A stretch of 64,000 bases of DNA, from assembly GCA_963691705.1 (NCBI GenBank), contig OY829542.1, forward strand, positions 32,970,579-33,034,578, written 5' to 3'. The stretch comes from Viola odorata (lineage: Eukaryota; Streptophyta; Magnoliopsida; Malpighiales; Violaceae). Below, in pieces: positions 43,901 to 56,029 of the stretch (positions are counted from its first letter, which is position 1; each line of letters starts with the position of its first letter). The notes below the pieces were generated by a model. It searched no databases, was not told the origin of the DNA, and was given only the letters and a program-made list of their open reading frames with translations. Made by a program: the position numbers and the translations under genes.

Positions 43901-45000
43901 TTATCTCAAACGTGGCAGCAGCCTTTTCCAACTTCAATTGATCCTCGTAAACTTGATTAGGAGAAAGGGGCGGTAGGAGGAACTTGCTGCCATTGTGTTC
44001 TAACTTGTATGTGTTGGACCACCCGTCATGAATGGCCTTCTTATCGAATTGCCACGGTCTTCCGAGTAGGAGGTGGCTAGAGTGCATTGGTGCCACATCA
44101 CATAGGCGTTCGTCCACATACTTGCCGATTTGGAGGGGAACTAGAACTTGGCTCTTGACTCGAACTGAGTTTCCATCGTTGAACCAATTCAACACATAGG
44201 GCCTCGGGTGTTTGGAGGTGGTGAGACCTAAGGAATGCACTAGGAGAGTGCTGGCCACATCCGCACAACTCCCGTTGTCCACAATAATTGAAATCACCAT
44301 GCCATTTGAAATTCCGCGGGTGTGAAACAAGTTCTCCCTTTGTTCCATCTTGTCACTGTTCGTTGCTGCCATGCTCAAACTACGGCGAACAACTAAACAA
44401 TTTGGGACTTCTAACATGTCATACTCATCTTGATCCATAGGTGCATCCTCGTGATCAGTCCCTTCATGGTCGAGATTAGGTGATGCATCGTCATCGTCCT
44501 CACTTTCTGCTGCCCCACCCTCGCGGATCAGCACCACCCGTCGATTGGGGCATTCGGCCCTCATATGGCCTTTCCCTCCACACTTGAAACACCCAATGTT
44601 TCGGGCCGGAGTTCTAGGTGTAGAGGTAGTGTGTGGTGTTTGTTTCTGGTTGGTGTATGGCTTGGATGGGGTGTGTGTTTTGGGGTTGTCCGTGGCAGGT
44701 TTAGTGGACTGCCATGGCTTTTGTGTGGTGGAGGGCGAAGTGTAAGAGGGTTTAGGCTTAGAACGTACTTGTTTCTCAATTTTCAAGGCCAAATGAAACA
44801 TGTCTTCTAAGGTGTCATAGTGATGGAACTCAAGCTGATAGGAAATTTCCTTATGTAGACCCGCTATAAACCGTGCCATGGTTGCCTCTTCGCTTTCATT
44901 TGTGCTTGCCCGCATCAAACATGTCAACATTTCATGATAATATTCCCCAGTGGACCCCGTCAGAAAATGATAATATCTGTTTGGCGCGACAGTTTGGCGA
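40727..45000 (-). pseudogene. Gag C-terminus to Pol of CRM-like element C (frameshifted)
   Basis: Domains in order on the minus strand: the Gag end with Y-Y-H-E-M-L and zinc knuckle C-F-K-C-G-G-K-G-H-M-R-A-E-C; protease with I-I-V-D-N-G-S; RT with M-P-F-G-L-T-N-A-P-S and Y-F-D-D-I-L-V-Y; RNase H with D-A-S-G-I-G; integrase with H-H-C-C finger and D,D,E core (S-M-D-F-V; S-D-R-D; T-D-G-Q-T-E); and a tail with G-G-D-D and Y-F-T-R-S-K. Near 42450 one extra A after L-N-Y-C-T shifts the frame in RNase H. The N-terminal Gag lies beyond D at 59273-60301. Codons at 44985-45017 belong to D junction DNA. Confidence 0.88.
40908..40921 (-). other. Polypurine tract of element C
   Basis: The minus strand reads AAACGGGGAGGGGA before TGATATG. 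Read as codons across the LTR edge it gives K-R-G-G-D-D-M. Confidence 0.8.
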
Positions 45001-45018
45001 CAGTTTGGCGACTTCACT
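44963..45018. other. Anomalous left junction of element D
   Basis: Instead of the normal LTR end there is filler and then, on the plus strand, GGCGCGACAGTTTGGCGA, a second CAGTTTGGCGA and CTTCACTGGGGAT. This is the Tat LTR end plus PBS (compare 55211-55240 on the minus strand) but in the opposite orientation to D and with a slipped repeat. Confidence 0.7.
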
Positions 45019-45110
45019 GGGGATTTCGTAAACAGTAGTTGATAATTTGCGGAAAGATTTCCAGCAGTGTGCGAAAAATTAAAACAGTTGATAAATTGCG
45101 AAAATTAAAT

Positions 45111-46150
45111 GCGACCGACCATGTAGGCGGTATTGAATTTAAATTGCTGAAAGTAAATTGCTGGAATTTAAAGTGCGGAAAAGTAAAGTGCGGAAAATTA
45201 AACAGTTGATAATTTGCGGAAGGATTTCCAGCAGTTTTGCGAAAAATTAAAGCAGTTGATATTGCAGAAAATAAACAGTTGATATTGCGACCGACCATGT
45301 AGGCGGTATTGAATTTAAATTGCTGAAAGAAAATTGCTGAAATTTAAAGTGCGGAAAAGTAAAGTGCAGAAAATTAAACAGTTGATAATTTGCGGAAAGA
45401 TTTCCAGCAGTGTGCGAAAAATTAAAGCAGTTGATATTGCAGAAAATAAACAGTTGATATTGCGACCGACCATGTAGGCGGTATTGAATTTAAATTGCTG
45501 AAAGTAAATTGCTGAAATTTAAAGTGCGGGAAAGTAAAGTGCGGAAAAGTAAACAGTTGATAATTTGCGGAAGGATTTCCAGCAGTTTTGCGAAAAATTA
45601 AAGCAGTTGAATGTTTACGAAAATTAAAATGCGACTGACCATGTAGGCGGTATTGAATTTAAATTGCTGAAAGTAAATTGCTGAAATTTAAAGTGCGGGA
45701 AAGTAAAGTGCGGAAAAGTAAACAGTTGATAATTTGCGGAAGGATTTCCAGCAGTTTTGCGAAAAATTAAAGCAGTTGAATGTTTACGAAAATTAAAATG
45801 CGACCGACCATGTAGGCGGTATTGAATTTAAATTGCTGAAAGTAAATTGCTGGAATTTAAAGTGCGGAAAAGTAAAGTGCGGAAAATTAAACAGTTGATA
45901 ATTTGCGGAAGGATTTCCAGCAGTTTTGCGAAAAATTAAAGCAGTTGATATTGCAGAAAATAAACAGTTGATATTGCGACCGACCATGTAGGCGGTATTG
46001 AATTTAAATTGCTGAAAGAAAATTGCTGAAATTTAAAGTGCGGAAAATTAAACAGTTGATAATTTGCGGAAAGATTTCCAGCAGTGTGCGAAAAATTAAA
46101 ACAGTTGATAAATTGCGAAAATTAAATGCGACCGACCATGTAGGCGGTAT
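45111..46150 (-). repeat. Seven-copy array in the D 3' LTR (~169-176 bp)
   Basis: GCGAC(C/T)GACCATGTAGGCGG starts at 45111, 45287, 45462, 45631, 45800, 45976 and 46128. Each unit also has TTAAATTGCTGAAAG and GCGGAA(A/G)GATTTCCAGCAG. The other LTR has only four copies. Confidence 0.9.
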
Positions 46151-46535
46151 AATAAATGACTGAATTTAAATATCATGAAAATAAATATTGCGATAAGAAA
46201 GAAGCAATTAGGATATAGAACAATTAAATAACAAGTTGTCGCAAGAACGAGCATACGAAAAATATGAACCGGAAATGACGCATGTGTGCATTTAAATCAT
46301 GTATAAACATTTAAAGCATGGTATACTGCTATTTAATTTCGTGCATAAATATTTAATCATGGTATATAAATATTTAAGCAAAGTGAAATAATAAACAAGT
46401 ATTGTAAATAATGATTAATTAAATATGGTATACGAATTAAATTAAACATTACGTACGAGCATGAAATAAAATGACGCTGAAAATGACTCGAATAGTTGAC
46501 GAAAAATTTAATTGGGTCGGGCCCGCATGCATGAT

Positions 46536-46765
46536 TTAAATCAAATTGGGCTAGGAATGAATCCTAGCCCATGACACAATTAAAGGCAAGATGGGCTTGG
46601 CTTAAGCCAAGGCCCATCAGCCTTTTTTAAGAGGGACGGGCTTGGCCCGTCCCCATCATCTTCTCCCTCGCAAGAACAGCATGGCTGTTCTTGCTTCACA
46701 CGTCGCCGGCGCTACTGCCGGCGACTCATACAACAAAACCAGGCGACCAATTCGCCTGGTTTTTG
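46536..46765 (-). other. Hairpin cluster in the D 3' LTR leader
   Basis: Consecutive inverted repeats on the plus strand: GGGCTAGGA/TCCTAGCCC, ATGGGCTTGGCTT/AAGCCAAGGCCCAT (one bulge), GGGACGGGC-TTG-GCCCGTCCC, AAGAACAGC-ATG-GCTGTTCTT, CGCCGGC/GCCGGCG and AACCAGGCGA/TCGCCTGGTT. The right LTR has the same series at 57720-57950. It lies downstream of the TATA box, so in the transcript leader. Confidence 0.7.
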
Positions 46766-48087
46766 ACCTAAAAGGAAGGTCTCCCTCCCAGCAGCACAAA
46801 CAAATGATTACAGCAAGAAAACAGAAACAATAACAGCAGGATTTTGGAGGAAAAAGGAATGATGCATTTTTACGTTAATTAGCGAAATAATTAAACTAAG
46901 CTACGGTAGTTCAAACGAATGCTAGTAGAGTGAAATTAGGTTGAAACTCAGGCAATTAGAACACGTTTGAGCAGTTAAATGGTCATCGAAGTCAAGAACA
47001 ACAATTAGAGAGAGAAACCGTAAGAGAGAGAGAAGCTTACCGTTATCGTTGCTGCTGCCAACGGACGAACGAACGGGAGTGAGGCTTGAGGGTGCGTGAA
47101 TTGGTCCAGAAAATGGAGAGGGAGTAGAGCTTTTTTGTGCAAGATTTCGGACCCTTTTGCCGAAGGAACAGGGCGGCCATTTATAGGCCTCGAACGCGTG
47201 GGAGGGTGGCTGCCGGAGCTGCGCGTGGAGGAGGGCTGGAGGCTAGCCGTGATGATGGCGGAGCTAGGGGCTAGGGAGCAGGTGGCTTGGGCGACGACTT
47301 CCGTGGCTTTGCTCGTGCGTGCACTGTGCATGTGCATTATGCACATTAAATCAAGGGCCATTGATCTGGTTGACTTTCCTTGGTTGACCAGATCAATGGC
47401 CATGATCAAATGGCCTCTTATCTGGATTAAATGGCCTCGAGTCGGTTCCCGCGTGCAAACGTTCTGACTTTCCGAGACGAAGGTACCCGCGCGTAGAGAA
47501 AAATACGCTGGTTTTAGTCGTCTACAGCGAATCATGAAAAATTTCCGTTTAACGCGTTTATTTCCTCGTTCAAAGACGCGGAACGCGGGAACGGAAAAAA
47601 TAAAGCGTTACACCGAAAATTGCACGAAACGCTGTAGAATATTGCGAGCAGAAAAAAATCTAGCAACTAGTTGATGGAAAACATTTTGAAGTCAAGCTGT
47701 TGTCCGAGCGAACTTACTCGGGTCCGATAAAAGCTCGACCGTAAATAATAATAAAAAAATAAAAATACTAAAAAATGTGCTAAAATATTAAAAATCCTAA
47801 AAATCATGAGATGACCTAAAACGAAGAAACGACTCGCAAACGACTGCCGGATAGTAAAAAATGTGAGTTTTCGGGCTAAAAATACTAATGATAATAATGA
47901 CGAACATACTTGATGAAAAATTAAAAACGCGATTTCGAAAGCTGACGATGCTAACGATGATGCTAAAACGCGATGAAAACCCTAAAAATGTTAGTGACAG
48001 TAAATCAGCTGAAAATGACTGTAAATTAACTAAATAACAGAAATGCTAAAATTAAATAAAAATGGCGTCAAAATTCGGGTATCAACA

Positions 48088-48102
48088 GTTGCCCCCTCTT
48101 TA
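48088..48102 (-). other. Polypurine tract of element D
   Basis: The minus strand reads AAAGAGGGGGCAAC directly before TGTTGATACCC. Confidence 0.65.
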
Positions 48103-48139
48103 CTGTCTTATCGAAGTATTCGATAAGCAGTAAAGACAG

Positions 48140-49360
48140 TTGCCCCTAGATATCCGAATTTTGGCGACACGGCAGGTCTTACCTCAAACTTACAGTGATG
48201 ATGTCGCTCTGGGAGGAGGTAGCTGATTGACGTCACTCTGGGAGGAGGAGATTGATTGATGTTGTCACTGGGGAGAAAAGGTGTCCACAAAATTGATGAT
48301 GTTGTTCGTGGGTGTCACTCTGGGAGGAGGTATGCTTTAAATTCTAGTCTGGGCGAGGCTATCGCATTGCTAGATGCTGGTATGAAAAATGTGGTTGCAT
48401 GTCCGTGCGAGGCTATCCCTCTTCGGACGCTGCTGTGGAGATGATAAGGAAGGTCTATGCGAGGCTATCGCTCTCCGGAGGTCGGCGTGGCAATGTGAAG
48501 AAGGTCCGTGCGAGGCTATCGCTCTTCGGATGTTGATATGGTAATGTGGATGAAGGTCCGTGCGAGGCTATCGCTCTTCGGATGTTGATATGGTAATGTG
48601 GATGAAGGTCCGTGCGAGGCTATCGCTCTTCGGATGTTGGTGCTGAAAATGTAACTTCACGACTGTGCGAACGCTGGTGCTAAAGATGTAACTACACGAC
48701 CGTGCGAGGCTATCGCTCTCCGGACGCTGGTGCTGAAGATGTAACGACACGACCGTGCGAGGCTATCGCTCTCCGGACGCTGGTGCTGAAGATGTAACTA
48801 CACGACCGTGCGAGGCTATCGCTCTCCGGACGCTGGTGCTGAAGATGTCACTACACGACCGTGCGAGGCTATCGCTCTCCGGACGCTGGTGCTGAAGATG
48901 TAACGACACGACCGTGCGAGGCTATCACTCTCCGGACGCTGGTGCTGAAGATGTAACTACACGACCGTGCGAGGCTATCGCTCTCCGGACGCTGGTGCTG
49001 AAGATGTAACTACACGACCGTGCGAGGCTATCGCTCTTCGGACGCTGGTGCTGAAGATGTAACTACACGACCGTGCGAGGCTATCGCTCTCCGGACGCTG
49101 GTGCTGAAGATGTAACTACGCGACCGTGCGAGGCTATCGCTCTCCGGACGCTGGTGCTGAGGATGTAACTACACGACCGTGCGAGGCTATCGCTCTCCGG
49201 ACGCTGGTGCATGCGAGGCTATCGCTCTCCGGACGCTGGTGCTGAAGATGTAACTACACGACCGTGCGAGGCTATCGCTCTCCGGACGCTGGTGCTGAAG
49301 ATGTAACTACACGACCGTGCGAGGCTATCGCTCTCCGGATGCTGGTGCTGAAAATGTAGT
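48140..49360. repeat. 53-bp tandem array inside element D
   Basis: About a dozen copies of a 53-bp unit (CGACCGTGCGAGGCTATCGC, TCTCCGGACGCTGGTGCTGA, AGATGTAACTACA) run from about 48697 to 49350, with diverged or longer copies back to 48340. One copy near 49210 is cut short. 53 is not a multiple of three and stops are present, so it is not coding. Confidence 0.9.
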
Positions 49361-52010
49361 CACTCAAGGAGGAGTTATTTAGACATGCAGAAAAGTAGTC
49401 GCTCAAGGAGGAGTAATAATTATGCCGAAATGTAGAATTATGTGAATGAGAGTGGTAACATACCTTCGCTCAGATATTGATTGACGGTAACATACCTTTG
49501 CTTTGATGTTGATTCGATGACTATTTATGAATTTTTGGGAGACGTGACCGTATGAATCCTTTGGATTTTGATGAAAATTCCAGATGGCGAGGGCTTTACA
49601 ACGATGTTGTCATCGAAGACCCAAGGTTGAGGAGTGGTAACGTTCCCTATTCGATGTTGATTGGACTTTGAGGAAAATCCAAGATGGCGAGGGCTTTACA
49701 ACGATGTTGTCATCGAAGACCCCTGGTTGAGATTTCACTGGAGCATATCCGTATCCTGCAAATTGAAAGGAAACAAACCCGAAGCAACAACAGATGGAAA
49801 CATGAAGAAGCAATTGACCTATGTGAGAAATATCAAATATTCCTACATTTATCCCATGGCTTACCCCCCAAGTTTTTTTGTTTGGAATGAAAATGATTTC
49901 TTTGTTTAAGAAAATAAATTCAAGCCTTTGTCTCTTTTCTTCTTCTTTTTTTTTTGGATAAAAATGTTCGTTCAGTTTTCGTCATATGAACATGATTGAT
50001 TCAAGTCTAGGTAGCGTCTACGTCTTGTTCAAGAAATAACGACCTCAAGGACAAGACTTTCCCACAACATGCAGTCGTAAGCAATCCTCACCTGATATTA
50101 GTGTTTGCACTCACGCTCTGAAACAAGGCTAAGTGTTTGACACTCATAAAGATGCAACTAACATGATACATAATTTACAGTTCGCAATGTCAATCCGAGT
50201 GAATATACTTCGAATGAAGATGCACATGCATGGGCGTTCTAATAATCGATGGGACTTTTACGAAAAAGAATGAATGGACATGAAATGTCCGGAAAGGAGC
50301 TTGTTTTGGGAAAGGATTGCTTTGTTGAGGAGTTGGAAGGCTTTTGATGAGCGATGCTTTGCTGATTGGCCAGGATGAGGGCGAGGTGCGCGAGTCTTTT
50401 CGCTTTTTGCTGGGGATGCCTTCCGTGTGGTCAGGGGCCCTTCTCTTGAGTCTTCATTGGGGAGCGTCGTCGCTGTTCCTTTTACGACTCACTACTTGAG
50501 TTGGCCTGGGGCCCCTTTCTCTCCTCGGGTTCTCACTAGGGATGCTTGCTTTGAGGTTTCTTGAGTTGGCCTTGGGCCTCTTTTGCTTGACTTTACTGGG
50601 GGAAGGCTGCTTTGAGATTTCTCGAGTTGGCCTTGGGCCTTTCTACTCGAGTTCACTGGGGAAAGTTTTCTTCGAGATTTTCTCGAATTGAGTTGTCCCC
50701 TGGGTTGTGATTGCTTTGGCTCTTTGATTGCTTGTATTCTTCGAAGGTCTCTGAGCATTTTCTTTCTTTTCTTTTCTTTTCCCTTTTTTCCCGTCTCTCC
50801 TTTTTTCTTTTTTTCTCTCCTTTTCCCTTTTTTTTTTTTTTTTTTTATGTATATCCCTCCCCTTTTTGATTTGATTTGAAAATGCAACAGAGCAGAGCAA
50901 GCACAGCCTTCGTCTTGATCTCTTCCCCTTTTGTCTTGAGGCCTCGGCCTTCGTCGTTGCTGCTTCTCCGGTGATGGTCCTTAGCGATCTCCTGGTGACC
51001 TTTTCCGTCTCTTTCATCGTGCTCTTGGACTCGACGCGCTTTTACTTCCGGCTGGCGATTTTAGCTGAAACTGCTCTTTGGCTCCCGGGGTATGAGTGAT
51101 ATTGACGGTTTGGGGAGTGATGACATTTATGGTGGAAAGAGGGAAAAACGAAAAAAGTGGAGAAAATCGTAAAAGTCCCATGTCACTTTATAGCTATCCC
51201 ATGTCTAATGGCGCATGTACCCTGGATATTATGCGAATTTAGCTAGTATCTAGTCAGGCACTTACACTCATGAAAGAAATAAAGCGTGAAGGCCCAAAAT
51301 ACTCACAGGGATATGTTTTGTGATTGCTTACGTCTAGACGTGCCATGGATATAAGAGCTAACAGACAAAATCATGTATGTTTCATATAATTTCTAATGAA
51401 CGCACAAGTCATCCATGTCGTGATGAAGTGATGAATATGCTTGAAAAAAATGTTCAAAACATGGGATTTTCAAGCCAAGCGACTATGCCTTTATTTCTTT
51501 TTTTTTTTTGCAAAAACTAAGAATCTTAGCAGACATGACGCACACACTCTTGCAACAACATAAATCGTGGCCATTAAAAATCGTGGAAACATAAATTGCA
51601 ACAACGGAAAATGCGGAAACGGAAATTGCAAAAATGTAAAAGGACAACTTCCCTGAACAATGAGCTTTGACATTTTTCAACGCCTTTTCTTGGTCGTCAC
51701 TCCATTTGCTTGCCCCCAAGTTTACAAGTCTCGTTGCACCTGAAATGCAAAACCACAGAAATGTAAACTGCGAGACCATAATTTTCAGAAACGTAAAGTG
51801 CGACAAGGGGAAATTGTAAACATGAAGGACAACTTCCTTGAAAAATGAGCTTTGACATCTTTCAACGCCTTCCTTTGGTTGTCACTTCATTCGCTTGCCC
51901 CCATGTTTACAAATCTTATTGCGTCTAAAATGACAAGGGAATTAAATATTAAATTCACTAGAAAAGGGTATCCTAAAATGTTTGAATTTTATTAAAAAAC
52001 CAGAAATATT
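49361..52010. other. Noncoding interior of element D with small duplications
   Basis: Three sets of direct repeats are visible: GATGGCGAGGGCTTTACAAC (49583 and 49683), GAGTTGGCCTTGGGCCT (50566, 50624 and related copies) and a ~105-bp block starting GGACAACTTCC (51642 and 51829). A pyrimidine tract lies at 50755-50855. No gene was recognised. Confidence 0.55.
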
Positions 52011-52020
52011 AAAAGGAACA

Positions 52021-52038
52021 CGTGGGTTGCCTCCCACG
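52021..52038 (-). other. Stem-loop 1 of element D (loop AGGCAA)
   Basis: The minus strand reads CGTGGG-AGGCAA-CCCACG, preceded by GCGCTT, about 105 bp after the gag stop. It is identical to the F stem-loop although D belongs to a different lineage. Confidence 0.7.
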
Positions 52039-52144
52039 AAGCGCCCTTGTTTATAGTCGTGGGCTCGACTATTGTACAAAAAGTATTGCAGGTATCGCCA
52101 TTAGATGAGTAAGCAGGATAGGTCCCTTATGGGAGAATGATCAT

Positions 52145-53750
52145 TCAAAGGTTGGTAGGAGGAGGGTAGACGGTCGTGTCAGGTCCTTTGGCTAACCCTT
52201 CAAAAGAGATCCATCCATTCTTGATCAAGTGGTGAACCTTTCCTCTTAGGGCGAAGCAGTTTTCTATCGTGTGACCCTGAGCTCCAGCATGGTACTCACA
52301 TCTAGCGTTATGATCGTACCACTTTGGGTAAGGAGGTTGCAGAGGTGCCATTGGGGTGGGCACGATTTGTCCAGCCGTCAGGAGATGTTTATAAATTTCC
52401 CCCAGAGGAGCGGGAAGAGTTGACAGTGGCCCCCGGTTCCAACGGTTACTCGGGTCATTTTGGTTGTTTGGCGGGTTATATGGAGATGGTGAAAATGGTG
52501 TAGGATTTTGAGGAGGTGGCGAGGAAGGTGGCTCGTAGCTAGGCTGGTGAGAGGCAAAGTTGACATCTTTCTCCATGATGGGCTCTTTCTTAGGTGTTAC
52601 CTCTGGTCTGGAAACATCGATTCTCCCCGACTTGATCCCTTGTTCGACTCTTTCCGCCACCATGACCATATCAGAAAAGTTATTTGATGGATTGGATATA
52701 AGATGAGTGTAGTAGGGAAGCCTTGAAGGTATCCACGAAAATGGATATGAGTTCTTTGTCATTCAAGGGCGGTGAAATCCTAGAAGCTAGTTCTCTCCAC
52801 CTCTGAGCATAAGTTTTCACCGATTCTTCAGTTTTTTTCTCAAGATTTTGGAGATCAGAACGGTCTGGCGCTACCTCCAAATTGAACTTGTATTGCTTGA
52901 AGAAAGCATCCGATAAATCTCTCCAAGTTTTGATCTTAACCCCATCCAAACTCATGTACCAGGTCAAGGCATGCTTGGCCAAACTCTCTCTGAACAGATG
53001 GATTAACATGGGCTCATTGTGTATCATATCGGCCATTTTGTTGCAATAGGCCTTGAGGTGAGTTTTTGGGAACTCGATCCCAGTGTACTTCTCAAAATCT
53101 GGAATCTTGTATTTTGGAGGCATTATGATCCCCGGGACCATGCACATGGTGGCGGGACCTGTAGGGTCGAAGGGGTCTGTTCCTTCGATGGCCCTGAGCC
53201 TTTCCTCTAGCAGGTTCATTCTATCCATATTCGGTCTTTCTGTGACGAGAGCGTTTGGACCAAGGTATGGTGGGGGTTCTGTCATGAATAGTGGTTGCAT
53301 CGGATTGACAAAAGGTGGCCGACTTCCCATAGGATTGGGAATCACGACTTGAGTGGGATAGCCCTGGGGTGGGTAAAATCCCCGGGATTCCTGACGAATC
53401 AGATTCTGACCAGGGTCCACAGTAAGGTTGACAAAGGAATGTTGTAGAGCTGCATCAACTCCTTCACCCGTGTTGGCTACAGGGTTCGGGGTGGTGGGTA
53501 CAAAGACGGGAGCAGTCCATTTCCATTGACCCCCAGGAACCGAAAATGATTGGGGTCCCGAAGATCCAGTGATGGCGGATGAGGAGGGTCTCATCATTTG
53601 ACTAGGATCAAAACCAGGTGGGAACTCAGTGGTTGCTTCATCTCGCTCTTTTTCACCCCGAGTGGCCTTTTCTGTAGTAACCCTTACTTGCTCTTCTAAC
53701 TCTTTTATTCTAGCAGCCAATGCCTCTTCTGTCTTGGTTTGTTCGGCCAT
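52145..53750 (-). pseudogene. Gag of Tat/Ogre-like element D (one frameshift)
   Basis: The frame starts at the ATG at 53750. The N-terminus is a helical Lys/Glu stretch, then a Pro-rich region. The Tat-type capsid region has P-P-K-Y-K-I-P-D-F-E-K-Y-T-G, L-T-W-Y-M-S-L and W-R-D-L-S-D-A-F-F-K-Q-Y. It continues A-P-D-R-S-D-L-Q-N-L and Y-A-Q-R-W-R-E-L-A. A zinc-finger-like C-E-Y-H-A-G-A-Q-G-H-T-I-E-N-C lies near the end. One extra T near 52710, in F-K-A-(P)-Y-Y-T-H, shifts the frame; the second part is open to 52145. No protease follows, so the product would be Gag alone. Confidence 0.8.
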
Positions 53751-55210
53751 CTTCAGCGTTTGAAGTCTTGTTATGGGGGCCTCGGTGGCTTAATTCGCTT
53801 GCGAGGAGCTATCGTGAACCTGAAAAAAAGAAAATGAAAAAAAAGTAAGTACAAGTGATGGACGATCCCGAGGCCTCCACGTTGCTCATTCACTTTTCCG
53901 GCTACACTTTCACTTGACATTTTCAGGGCGGTCGGAGAGGCGTGATCTCCTGGTTGTGGATGATATGCGAAGGAAGCCTCTATTCATTCCAACGATAGGG
54001 AGCAATCTGAGATGTTATCGGCGAAACCCAAATTAGCAAGGGCAACCAATGCCGTCATGCTAGGAAGATCTCTTTTCTACTGTGCTTGCAAATGACGCAG
54101 GGCCTGACGCCTGGTGAACCCCCCCGAGGGGAGGGATGACAATCTACGCTATGACTTTGGAGTTTGCGATAAGCTAAGAGGACAAGGCCACGAGTGGGCA
54201 ATATTTGGCTATTTTTCGAATGTTTGGTCTGATTTTTCGGTTCTTTGGTGAAACGATTGTGTTTATCCCGGAGGGATTTTCTCTTTCTTTTTGCGATGGT
54301 CTTTTGAGTTGTATTTGGATGGATAATTGATACGGAAAAGATGAGGTGATTAAATAAATATCCGAAAGAGGTACGACTTTATTAAAAGTGTTTACAAGAT
54401 GTAGTAAACTAGCCAACTACCTAAATTCACCCAAAAAAAAAAAATGGCTAAAATTGATGAAAACAGGGATTCTAGTTACATGAGAAAAATGAAGGTTTGC
54501 TGATATTTGAGTCTTCCCATGAAGGTATCAATCCTGGACCTCAGAGTTCTGCTGCCAACGGCACTCCATCGAAGCCAACTCCCCTTTCTGTATCTCTATC
54601 TCAGCCTCTGAAGTGGCAATTCGGCTTTGTAGTGTCTGATCATTGAAACTTCATTCCCCGAAAATATCAAGTGAAAGTAGTGTAAGTGCCGATATATCGA
54701 ATGAGCAAAAACGGGTCCTGTGGGACAAAAATAAAATTTTAAATGCAAGGTAACCTGCGCATGTAAGAAATTTACAATTCGTATAAAAGAAAAATCATGT
54801 CAATATGCCAACAAGACAAATAGAGCCACGACAAACAGGTATAATCATGATGCATGTGTTGGGGCTCTGATTCCGACATTTCTAACTGGCTTGAATGGTT
54901 CCCGGATGATACCATGAAAAGGTCCCTAAAGTGTCGTCCAGTCGCCCGATTCCTTGCGAAATCGTATAACCTTTCGACTGGCTTTAGGGGTTCATCCGAG
55001 TTGGGATTGGTGAACACTACCTAGGACATGTGTCCTAGGGCGTCACTACTACCCTCCTATTTTGGTAATTGTCCCCTGGGTGTAGGGCGCCATGAAATGC
55101 ATATGACAATTGATAAAGCAAATAAATAAACAGACCAGCAATTGATCAAAGCAAATAAATAAACAAATAAAACACCTCTCTAAAAAGATAAAACCGGCTC
55201 CGACCCAACA
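53751..55210 (-). other. Leader of element D
   Basis: Untranslated region between the PBS and gag. No gene or repeat was recognised; the small frame at 54772-55017 has no domain. Confidence 0.5.
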
Positions 55211-55231
55211 GTCCCCAGTGAAGTCGCCAAA
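55211..55231 (-). other. Primer binding site of element D (tRNA-Arg type)
   Basis: The minus strand reads TTTGGCGACTTCACTGGGGA, two bases after the LTR end GCGCGACA. TGGCGACT(C/T)CACTGGGGA is the Ogre-type PBS attributed to tRNA-Arg. Confidence 0.7.
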
Positions 55232-56029
55232 CTGTCGCGCCCCGAAAATTTAAAAAATTCGCGAGTGTGCAACGAAATTTGGGACCTTACAATGCTCAGC
55301 GTAAAAGGACGCCTCGCAACATGCAATGAAGTCGCCACCCTAATTTGGTTGCTAGGTTTAGGGAACCTTAATTGTCATGGCATAGGAAATATAATAAGTA
55401 AAAAAACTAAAGGCACAAAAAAGGGGTCCGGACCCCAGACAAAGGTTCGGGGTCGTATTATGGTCTCGGGAAGGTGTTAGGCACCCGAGTCACATCCGAA
55501 AACGGTTACCGGTTGATGAGAGAGGTGTTTAAAAAGGTGTTTTATAAAATGCGTTTTGAAAAAGGGGGCCCTCAGAGGAATCGTCACTTTAGTCTTTTTT
55601 ATGATCGTGATGGGACTGAATTTTTCGTAAGACTGAATGAGCGCCCTCTTATTTCATCATCGGGCCATGCATGATTAACCTAATTACTACGTGATCCTAA
55701 CATGGATTGCTAACAGAGTACAGATTTAAATGATTGATTTTAATAGTGGAAAACTGATGTGGGATCGAAAATCCCCATGTACATGCAGTCAATACAAGCG
55801 AGAATTTAAAATCATATGAACATGGCATTTTAAGCAACTCTTTAAACACGTTGTGCATGTGGGTTGATTTTAGTTCTAGCAGTTCTATATATCATGCATA
55901 CGATGGATATTTGCAGAAAGCATCGAATAAATAAAAAGGAATCGAAAGGCGTACTTTCGAGCGAAGCTTGAAACTAAAACCTGCAAAATGAGAGTGTTAG
56001 TGATAGCTCGAGAAATAAATAAGCAATTT

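Larger units (their letters stand above)
45019..48087 (-). mobile_element. 3' LTR of element D (truncated)
   Basis: It starts TGTTGATACCC at 48087 after the PPT and matches 56770-59271 at above 99%, but lacks the last ~1.5 kb. The TATA box is at 47178-47185 and the W-box palindrome at 47358-47399. The cluster of hairpins lies at 46536-46765. The 176-codon frame at 47005-47535 also occurs in the other LTR and has no recognisable domain. Confidence 0.8.

Noticed and set aside
47005..47535. 176-codon frame present in both D LTRs (also 58189-58719)
   Set aside because: Its duplication is explained by the LTRs. It overlaps the TATA box and the W-box palindrome and has no recognisable domain.
48340..49360. 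Regular repeats as a possible CRISPR array
   Set aside because: The copies are contiguous with no unique spacers, and the context is plant DNA inside a retrotransposon.
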